Below, one piece after another: positions 54,892 to 64,000 of a stretch of DNA of 64,000 nucleotides (position 1 is its first letter; each line of letters opens with the position of its first letter). Source of the stretch: Lycium barbarum (taxonomy: Eukaryota > Streptophyta > Magnoliopsida > Solanales > Solanaceae); NCBI RefSeq assembly GCF_019175385.1, contig NC_083345.1, positions 114,128,480-114,192,479 on the forward strand, written 5' to 3'. Below the pieces are notes generated by a model. The model saw only the letters and a program-made list of their open reading frames with translations. It ran no database searches and had not been told where the DNA came from. The position numbers and the translations under genes were made by a program.

Positions 54892-57036
54892 TGTCATGAC
54901 CCAGCTAGGGGCCGCGACGGGTACCCGGGGCTAACCACCGAGCACCACTCTTCCTAATGCTTATTTTACGCATTAATACTCTTCTGGGATTTATAGGCAG
55001 AATATACGAAAATCATACTTTATAAAGAAACATAATTGATTTATATACAATCTCCATGCGGCTATCAAAATAACATATACATATGGTAATATCTTGCGGA
55101 ACCATCTAACCCACACTACGCATCCACGAGCCTCTACTGACATACTATACACTGGACGGAACAAGACTCCGTCATGCCCAAAATGAATATATATACCTCC
55201 GAACAATGGAGTGCTCTCAACAGCTGACTGCTACTAGGGATCTGGATCTAGCTCGCCTACTGTCTACCTGTGGGCATGAACACAACGTCTGAAGAAAAGG
55301 ACGTCAGTACGAACATTGTACTGAGTATGAGAGGCATAAACAATGAAGAAATAGACAATAGCAATATAAGGAACATCAATGTGAACATGTGGAACTGAAT
55401 GACAATCATAAGAAGAATGATACATGTTGTCTTACTCATACTCTTTATCATATCATGTATGTATATCATGCAAGCTGCCCGTCCATGTCGGAACGGTGTA
55501 ATAATCAATAATATAAGCCCGCGTCCAGGCCTCCCGCGTCTGGGGTACCATCTCATGCAGTAGGTAGGACTCGTGTAGTAGGTAGGAATTCGAGTTATAA
55601 GATTCATGCCATTAGAAGGAAGGACTGGCCTCACATACCTTGGTCGCTTAGCTAGGCTATCGCTCACTTGCTCTTCTTCAATATCGCGTCGTTACCTTCA
55701 TGAGAGAATTCGGATCAACATTAGTAAACTAACTACAAGAACTCGTGTAGTAGGTAGGAATTCGAGTTATAAGATTCATGCCATTAGAAGGAAGGACTGG
55801 CCTCACATACCTTGGTCGCTTAGCTAGGCTATCGCTCACTTGCTCTTCTTCAATATCGCGTCGTTACCTTCATGAGAGAATTCGGATCAACATTAGTAAA
55901 CTAACTATAAGAACGCATCGCTAATTCTAGGAAAAGTTGGGCAGCGTTTCCTTGGCTCATACTACTTTGCTCATGTTCTATATCAACTCCCAGTATTCAT
56001 AATATTATTCGCAATATCACAATCGACAATCGTCATTTACGTGCATTTAGCAAAATCCACCATTTTCCTCCAATTTCCCCCATATTTAACCTTATGACTC
56101 GTCTTTGCGTTGCCATGCATTTAATGCTTGTTTCATGATATAAACATCATTTATAACGTATTTGTACTCACCACACTTCAACATTTATATCTCAATTCCA
56201 ATATCATTCATTTATGTCACTACTCACTTAATAATGACCCATTCCTATGTTCTTCTACATTTCAAGTACCTAAGCTTTCCAATACTTCATACAACATGGA
56301 ATAATCATGAAACTTACCTTGGATGATGGTTGAACAACCCTTAAGTTGAAATACTTCAATTGACCAAAACCCTAGCTTCACCCTTTGTAAGATTTCTTGA
56401 CTTAGATGATCCTTTATTGAGTTCTTACACTTGATTCCATAAAATTTGTGCTAAGGATCTTAGGTTTCATTGGATTTTCTTGGTATTCTTGTGGAGGAAT
56501 TATTTGGAAGGTTCTAGGGTCTCTTGAATTGTATGGAAGAGAAAATGAACTGAAATAAGCTTAAGTCCCCTTTTTAATGACTTAAAACTGATCTTTAGTG
56601 AATTCTAGTCGGGATGAACAGTGGTCGTAAACCACCATATACGGACCGTATTTTGATTTACGGCCCGTCTACTGTGGTCGTTTTTAAGCATATGAAAAAC
56701 ATAAAGTTTTGGCTGAGGATCATGGCAGTTTACGACCTGGTTTACGGTCCGTAAACCAGTTTATGGGCCGTAAACTGGGTCGTATTTAACCATAATCAAC
56801 ACTGGGCAGAACTTGATATTTTTGGCAAGCTGAAAGGCGATTGCACTATACGGTCCGTAAATCACTTTACGGGCCGTATAGTGCCATATACGACTACTGG
56901 ACTGAAAATTTTCCGTGACTTCCTTATTTCCAAAATTTCATATTTAGCCATTCCCGACTTGATAAAACATCATACGCTCAAGCTCTTCATCGTTCTACTC
57001 GTCACACAAGTACGGAAAAGTTTTCGGGGTGTAACA
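54892..57036 (-). repeat. 3' LTR of the gypsy element, rearranged (2145 bp)
   Basis: Compared with the 5' LTR it lacks roughly 400 bp (present at about 62853-63258) and has a 172-bp tandem duplication at the same place. Flanks on both sides are otherwise closely similar. Confidence 0.88.
55569..55912. repeat. 172-bp tandem duplication within the 3' LTR
   Basis: Two units (55569-55740 and 55741-55912) start ACTCGTGTAGTAGG and end CTAACTACAAGA or CTAACTATAAGA. They are nearly identical. The other LTR has one unit (63259-63430). Confidence 0.92.
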
Positions 57037-57051
57037 TTCTTCCCCCCTTTT
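57037..57051 (-). promoter_or_regulatory. Polypurine tract of the gypsy element
   Basis: On the minus strand it reads AAAAGGGGGGAAGAA directly before the 3' LTR start TGTTACACCCC. This is the plus-strand DNA primer site used in reverse transcription. Confidence 0.8.
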
Positions 57052-57243
57052 GGAACATTCGTCCTCGAATGTTAAAATACTCAGGAATTCTTAGAGAAAT
57101 TTCACCAGAGTTTCCTTTATAAGGTGGACACGACCTTCCTGCCACAAAACCCACAATATTCTTGCCTCACACGGCTATATTACAATATCAACACATCTAT
57201 GGCCACACACGACCGAAAACACAAAAACTAAAACATACATACC

Positions 57244-60200
57244 TTATATCGTCGACGTCTCATCTTGAATCTCTTCCGGGGATTGGAACAAATGGGGGTA
57301 CATAGATTTCATCTTCTCCACTGCTTCCCAAGTCATTTCTTCTCGATTATTGTTCCGCCATAGAACTTTGACTGAAGCAACCTCTTTATTTCGAAGCCTT
57401 CGTACTTGTCTATCTAGAATCGCAACAGGCACTTCTTCGTAAGTCAACTTCTCTATTACTTGTACATCATCAATCGGAACTATTCTTGTTGGGTCTCCAA
57501 TACATTTGCGGAGCATCGACACATGGAATACCGGGTGAACTGATTCAAGTTCTGAAGGCAATTTCAACTCATAAGCTACCTGGCCCGCCTTACGAATGAT
57601 TTCATAGGGTCCGATATACCCGGGACTTAGTTTCCCCTTCTTGCCAAATCTCATCACTCCTTTTATCGGCGATACTTTTAGAAACACCCAGTCACCAATT
57701 TGAAATTCCAGGTCTCGTCGGCGATTGTCCGCATAGGACTTTTGACGACTCTGGGCTGTTAGCAACCGATCCTGAATAACTTTGAATTTTTCGACTGCTT
57801 GCTGAATCAGGTCGGGACCTATTAATTGTGATTCTCCTATTTCAAACCATCCAATTGGAGATCTACATTTTCTTCCATATAATGCTTCATATGGGGCCAT
57901 TTGAATACCGGAATGGTAGCTGTTATTGTAAGCAAATTCGATGAGGGGTAAATGCTCATCCCAACTACCACCAAAGTCCAACACACACGCTCGTAACATA
58001 TCCTCTAGGGTCTGAATAGTGCGCTCGGCTTGCCCGTCAGTCTGTGGGTGAAATGCCGTGCTAAATTTGACTTGGGTACCTAGACCCTCTTGGAACGATT
58101 TCCAAAACTTGGCTGTAAACTGTGCCCCTCTATCTATAATAATGGCCAAAGGAATTCCATGAAGTCGTACAATCTCTTTCAGATATAATCGGGCATAATC
58201 TTCCGCCGAATACGTCGCCCTGACTGGGAGGAAATGAGCTGCTTTCGTAAAGTGTCCACAATCACCCATATAGAATCGTATTTGCTTCGGGAGCGGGGTA
58301 ATCCCACCACAAAATCCATATTAATTTCTTCCCATTTCTAGGTAGGAATTTCCATTGCTTGTAATAAGCCCCCTGGCTTCTGATGTTCTGCTTTCACCTG
58401 TTGGCAATTTGGGCATTGTGCTACAAACTTTGCTATGTCCCTTTTCATGCCATCCCACCAATATAATAATCTAAGATCATGGTACATTTTGGTCGTACCC
58501 GGATGAATGGAATATCGAGAGTGGTGTGCTTCATCTAAAATCCGTTGGCGCAAATTTGCTACATCCGGTACACATAACATGCCTTGATATCGAAGGACCC
58601 CATCCATGGAAACTTCAAATGGAGACTTTTCCTTCTCACGAGATAGGTCTCTGTAGCGGCTTAGTTGAGAGTCTTCATATTGACGTTCCTTTACTTCTAC
58701 ATTCAAGGATGAAGCTGTGGGATCATTAATGCCGATACTTGCTTTACTCGAATCCATGGCACGCACTCCAAGTCTTGCTAATCGATAAAGCTCACGGACC
58801 ATTTCTTTCTTTTCTGAGGGAATTCCACATAAACTACCCATTGTTCGACGGCTAAGCGCGTCGGCTACCACATTCGCTTTTCCGGGGTGGTACAAAATAC
58901 TTACATCATAATCTTTCAACAACTCTAACCACCGTCTCTGTCGCAGATTCAACTCCTTCTGCTTAAATATGTGTTAGAGACTCTTGTGATCTGTATATAT
59001 GTCAACGTGCACACCGTACAAATAATGCCTCCATATCTTCAAGGCGTGAATAACCGCAGCCAATTCGAGATCATGAGTTGGGTAATTCTGTTCATGTTTC
59101 CGCAATTGTCTCGAGGCATATGCAATGACTTTGCCATGCTGCATTAGTACACATCCTAGTCCCACACCGGAAGCGTCGCAATATACAACATAACCATCCG
59201 ACCCTTCTGGAAGTGTTAGCACTGGAGCTGAGATCAACCTGTCTTTCAACTCCTGGAAACTGCGGTCACAAGCGTCATTCCATTGGAATTTTGCTGACTT
59301 CTAAGTTAGCTTAGTCAACGGGGCTGAAATGGAAGAAAACCTCTCTACAAACCTTCTATAATATCCTGCCAAACCAAGAAAACTACGAACTTCCGTAGGT
59401 GTCGTAGGCCTTGGCCAAGTTTTCACAGCTTCTATTTTCTGAGTGTCGACTCGGATGCCATCATCTGAAATAACATGGCCTAGAAATGCCACAGAATTTA
59501 GCCAGAATTCACACTTTTGGGCTTGGAGAACACCAAGGACAATTCTTAAATGATCTGCATGGTCTGATTGTGTGCGAGAATATACCAAGATGTCATCGAT
59601 AAATACTATCACGAAAAGATCCAAGAACGGCTTGAACACATTATTCATCAAGTTCATGAACACTGCTGGGGCATTTGTTAACCCAAACGACATCACTCGG
59701 AACTCGTAGTGACCATACCTTGTTCTGAAGGCAGTTTTGGGAATATCTGCTTCCCTGATTCTCACCTGATGATAACCCGATCGCAAATCTATCTTGGAGA
59801 ACCATTTAGCACCTTGCAGTTGATCAAACAAATCATCGATTCTGGGAAGAGGGTATCTATTCTTTATTGTTACCTTGTTCAATTGCCTGTAGTCGATACA
59901 CATTCGCAGAGAGCCGTCTTTCTTTTTCACGAATAAAACCGGTGCTCCCCACGGTGATGAACTAGGTCTTATAAACCCTTTCTCGAGTAAATCCTCCAGC
60001 TGTGCTTTCCACTCCTTCAATTCTGCGGGAGCCATCCGGTACGGAGGAATAGAAATAGGCTCAGTGTCTGGTAACACATCAATAGCAAAGTCGATTTCCC
60101 TTTTTGGAGGAAGGCCTGGTAGTTCGTCTGGAAATACATCGGGGAACTCATTCACCATCGAAACTGACTGGAAAGTTAGCGGCTGGGCCTCAATGTCATG

Positions 60201-61983
60201 AACTCGAACTAGATGGTAAATATAACCTTTGGCTATCATCTTCCTCGCCTTGAGGTAGGAAATAAACCTACCCTTTGGGGATGCGGTATTACCCTTCCAT
60301 TCAAGTATGGGCTCTCCCGGAAACTGGAATCGAACCACTTTTGTCCTGCAATCGACGTTAGCATAGCACAAGGCCAACCAATCTATGCCCATTATTACAT
60401 CAAAATCTATCATCTCCAGCTCAATTAAGTTAGCTTTGGTCTGGCGGTCACACATCAAAACGACACACTTCCTATATACTTTCCTTGCTATCACGGGATC
60501 ACCAACCGGAGTGAACACCTCGAAAGGTTTAATTGGATCAGGTTTCACCCCAATACAATCAGCGACATATGGGGTAAGATAAGAAAAAGTGGAGCCTGGA
60601 TCAATCAAAGCATATACGTCACGAGAGAATATAGTCAGAGTACCTGTGACAACATCTGGGGAGGACTCAAGATCCTGTCGCCCGGCCAAAGCATACATGC
60701 GGGGCTGAACAACGCCAGAAGTGGATACTCCCCCTCTACCTCTGCCTCTAACTGCTACAGTCTGAGAAGTCTGTGCTGTCGGGCGTACTGAGGAAGACCC
60801 AACTGCTGATCTCGTAGGCTGAGTCCCAACTCTACCTCTCGCTAAAGGGCAATCTCTCATCATATGACCAATCTGCCCGCAGACATAGCAAGCATCCGAA
60901 CCCAGGAGACATTTTCCGGTATGCAGTCTACCACACTGGCTGCACTGCGGTACTGGAGGTCTCCGCTGACTAAAATCTCCCCTAAACTGGGAATCTGAGG
61001 CCCTTGAACTCTGACCTGGCCCTTGCTGAAAGGAACGATCAACCCTTCTATCTAAAAATCTTGGAGGTGCACTAGTCGCTGACTGACTCGAGTGCCTGGA
61101 ATGCATTGGTCTCGGTCCCTCTCTGTGTTCACTGCTTTCCCCCATATACCTAGTCCTTTTGCCTTGTCTCCTGTCATTATCACGATTGCTCCTTTGCTGC
61201 TGTTGTCGCTCCTCAAGATTCTGTGCATGGGCCTGTATTCGGGAAATATCCATCCCGTCTTGCAAAGAGGCTGTTAAACATTCTCTGAACAAATGTGGCC
61301 CCAAACCACTCACGAACCTGTGTACACGTCGTCTATATCGGCTACTATGCTCGGAGCGTACCTTGCCAGAGAATTAAACTGCATACTATACTCTCGGGCA
61401 CTCATGTTCCCTTGCTTCAAATTCAGGAACCTGTCCGCCCTAGCTCGACGAGTCTCAGGTGGTAAGTAATGATGAACAAAGGCATCCACAAACTCTTGAT
61501 GCATTCTCTCCTCTTGATGCCATCCAATTGTTATACCATAGCACCGCCACATCGCGGAGTCTATAAGAAGCCAACTCCACGGATTCAGTCTCGGAAGCAT
61601 GAATAATCTTTAAAGTCCTCAACATTTCATCGATAAAATTTTGCGGGTCTTCATCCGGCTTAGATCCAAAGAACTCCGGAGGATTTAAGGTCATGAAATC
61701 ACGGGCTCTCGTACTAACTGAATGGTCACTTGGGCCCGCACTCTGTCATTGTGCCTGGGCGGCAACCAGCTGCGTCAATAATTGTATGGCCTCGGTCACT
61801 TGTTGACCCGAAGCAACCGGTGGAGTAATCGGAGCTGAGGCTCCCCCTTTCCCCTCTACATTAGGCGCGACCTCATTTTGGGATTCACCTTCCTCTACAT
61901 TCACCGGAGGCTCTCTTTCTGCCCGCTTTTTCGTTGTAGCTTTTCCCTTCTGGGCAGCCGTAGCTTTCCCCTTTGGCGGCATT
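57244..61983 (-). pseudogene. Gypsy Gag-Pol remnant with several stops and frameshifts
   Basis: The frame begins MPPKGKATAAQKGKATTKK at 61983. Gag (NPPEFFGSKPDEDPQNFIDE) is broken by a stop at 61746 and by frameshifts near 61550 and 61320. It is followed by a zinc knuckle ([14 protein letters not shown], about 60890). The protease has [12 protein letters not shown] (about 60590). RT runs from [12 protein letters not shown] to [10 protein letters not shown] (about 60050-59580). There is a stop at 59301, then RNase H ([13 protein letters not shown], about 59200), a stop at 58974, an HHCC finger ([12 protein letters not shown], about 58400) and a stop at 58338. Integrase follows (DRGAQFTAKFWKSF; HPQTDGQAERTIQTLEDML). 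A chromodomain-like end (VLWRNNNREEMTWE, about 57330) closes it. At least four nonsense codons make this copy non-functional without help. Confidence 0.93.
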
Positions 61984-62170
61984 CTGAAATCATATCGCAC
62001 TTTTAGAAGAGAGTAAAATCCTACACATGGTTCTATCGCACGATATATGAAAGGAAAGATGATCATTTTCCTAAATGCCCTGTAGCCTCCTGTTTAATGA
62101 TGTGGCGCGCAACACACCATAAACAAGACTCTACTAGACACGGCTCGTAGACACTTCCTAGGACTGAACT

Positions 62171-62182
62171 GCTCTGATACCA
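62171..62182 (-). promoter_or_regulatory. Primer-binding site of the gypsy element (initiator-Met tRNA type)
   Basis: The minus strand reads TGGTATCAGAGC, four bases inside the 5' LTR boundary. This is the standard plant initiator tRNA-Met complement. Confidence 0.88.
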
Positions 62183-62186
62183 CTTT

Positions 62187-64000
62187 TGTCACGACCCAGC
62201 TAGGGACCGCGACGGGTACCTGGGGCTAACCACCGAGCACCACTCTTCCTAATGCTTATTTTACGCATTAATACTCTTATGAGATTTATAGGCAGAATAT
62301 ACGAAAATCATACTTTATAAAGAAACATAATTGCTTTATATACAATCGCCATGCGGCTATCAAAATAACATATACATATGGTAATATCTTGCGGAACCAT
62401 CTAACCCACACTACGCATCCACGAGCCTCTACTGACATACTATACACTGGACGAAACAAGATTCCGTCATGCCCAAAATGAATATATATACCTCCGAACA
62501 ATGGAGTGCTCTCAACAGCTGACTGCTACTAGGGATCTGGATCTAGCTCGCCTACTGTCTACCTGTGGGCATGAACACAGCGTCTGAAGAAAAGGACGTC
62601 AGTACGAACATTGTACTGAGTATGAGAGGCATAAACAATGAAGAAATAGACAATAGCAATATAAGGAACATCAATGTGAACATGTGGAACTGAATGACAA
62701 TCATAAGAAGAATGATACATGTTGTCTTACTCATACTCTTTATCATATCATGTATGCATATCATGCAAGCTGCCCGTCCATGTCGGAACGGTGTAATAAT
62801 CAATAATATAAGCCCGCGTCCAGGCCTCCCGCGTCTGGGGTACCATCTCATGCCGCCCACTAGTAGTGTCTGCCCATGCCCGAGAGGGTCATGGTGTATC
62901 CGTATAGCTGCCCGCCGTAGCGGTGACTGCCCGGCCAACTAGGCGCGGTGTAATGCGATTATGACATGCTTAACAGAAAATACTTATAATATCATACTTT
63001 TCAACATATGCTTATCTCATCGTAATACATGCATAAAGCTCATGATTAACTTTACTCTATCGGGGTGACGTATGGTCGTGATCCCCCGATTGTATTATGG
63101 AACAATTTTTGATACTTTGCCTCACCTTGGAAGAACTATATATAAGGTGAGTGCAAACGATGAATAACATCATTATCGTGCTAGCTTCATCATATCATAT
63201 CTTGCATATTATATAGACGTTATGACTTTTAGACTTCTAGCTTTTCTGGATTATAAGAACTCGTGTAGTAGGTAGGAATTCGAGTTATAAGATTCATGCC
63301 ATTAGAAGGAAGGACTGGCCTCACATACCTTGGTCGCTTAGCTAGGCTATCGCTCACTTGCTCTTCTTCAATATCGCGTCGTTACCTTCATGAGAGAATT
63401 CGGATCAACATTAGTAAACTAACTACAAGAACGCATCGCTAATTCTAGGAAAAGTTGGGCAGCGTTTCCTTGGCTCATACTACTTTGCTCATGTTCTATA
63501 TCAACTCCCAGTATTCATAATATTATTCGCAATATCACAATCGATAATCGTCATTTACGTGCATTTAGCAAAATCCACCATTTTCCTCCAATTTCCCCCA
63601 TATTTAACCTTATGACTCGTCTTTGCGTTTCCATGCATTTAATGCTTGTTTCATGATATAAACATCATTTATAACGTATTTGTACTCACCACACTTCAAC
63701 ATTCATATCTCAATTCCAATATCATTCATTTATGTCACTACTCACTTAATAATGACCCATTCCTATGTTCTTCTACATTTCAAGTACCTAAGCTTTCCAA
63801 TACTTCATACAACATGGAATAATCATGAAACTTACTTTGGATGATGGTTGAACAACCCTTAAGTTGAAATACTTCAATTGACCAAAACCCTAGCTTCACC
63901 CTTTGTAAGATTTCTTGACTTAGATGATCCTTTATTGAGTTCTTACACTTGATTCCATAAAATTTGTGCTAAGGATCTTAGGTTTCCTTGGATTTTCTTG
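62187..64000 (-). repeat. 5' LTR of the gypsy element, incomplete at window end
   Basis: It starts TGTCACGACCCAGCTAGGG in plus reading and parallels 54892 onward. It keeps the roughly 400-bp segment the other LTR lost, and a single 172-bp unit. The rest, including the second target site, lies beyond the window. Confidence 0.88.

Larger units (their letters stand above)
54892..64000 (-). mobile_element. Ty3/gypsy chromovirus-like LTR retrotransposon, defective, runs off the window
   Basis: It is inserted in the copia gag above and reads on the minus strand. The 3' LTR is 54892-57036. The polypurine tract is at 57037-57051. Coding remnants run 61983-57244. The primer site is at 62171-62182, and a 5' LTR starts at 62187 and continues past the window end. 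Both LTRs begin (minus strand) or are expected to begin with a TGTTACACCCCG-type end and finish GGTCGTGACA or GGTCATGACA. The left target site would be GGGGG (54887-54891); the partner is outside. RT precedes integrase, the gypsy order. A chromodomain-like C-terminus suggests the Tekay/Del branch, by inference. Confidence 0.92.

Noticed and set aside
54227..54934. Single 235-codon open frame as one gene
   Set aside because: Its last 14 codons are gypsy LTR sequence joined by insertion. The rest is copia gag continuing upstream past two stop codons.
54991..55667. Minus-strand frames of 71 and 136 codons in the gypsy LTR
   Set aside because: They recur in the other LTR with differences and contain no known domain. 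LTRs of this group are non-coding.

Overview
The window is plant nuclear DNA, almost certainly from a eudicot. It is AT-rich, has GT-AG introns, and is dominated by plant transposable elements. The RTE-type LINE/SINE tail and the LTR families look like those I associate with Solanaceae (Solanum, Nicotiana or Lycium relatives). That family assignment is inference from memory, not proof. No bacterial operons, CRISPR arrays, rRNA or tRNA genes were seen.

Only three host loci look like real genes, all on the minus strand. They are a small single-exon DUF761 gene (2356-2748), a five-exon SR splicing factor of the RSZ21/22 type (43868-47418, 183 aa when spliced), and a single-exon sarcosine/pipecolate oxidase-like flavoenzyme (52207-53436). 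Each shows duplication or invasion. The DUF761 locus exists in three partial copies: one intact, one only promoter, one with a nonsense codon. The RSZ gene carries a LINE in intron 1. The oxidase has a broken 3'-end copy about 0.55 kb downstream.

5.9-30.3 kb is a nest of transposons. The outer shell (5891-30295) looks like an old CACTA-type element with arrays of TAGCTAC-like subterminal repeats. It sits just upstream of the TATA box of the middle DUF761 promoter copy. Inside it are a copia retrotransposon with one uninterrupted 1317-codon polyprotein (9125-15695, target duplication GCTAT), and a small hAT-like element (16114-17006) carrying a captured fragment of a host zinc-finger gene. There is also a MULE (17212-25584, 10-bp target duplication) with a broken mudrA-type transposase, a broken plant-mobile-domain gene and a nested solo LTR, and a probable Ogre/Tat-like solo LTR (25826-29580).

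30.3-43.8 kb holds the remaining DUF761 duplicate blocks, a non-autonomous hAT element (33309-34519, perfect 8-bp target duplication), a Helitron-like repeat cluster (about 34.96-39.32 kb), a MITE (39624-40028) and mostly empty AT-rich DNA. 43.8-53.5 kb is the gene-bearing part. 53.7-64 kb is a copia 5' end (LTR, primer site, gag pseudogene) interrupted by a defective chromovirus-like Ty3/gypsy element that runs off the window.

Element boundaries were fixed by eye from termini and matching target-site duplications. Family names rest on motif recognition without database searches.
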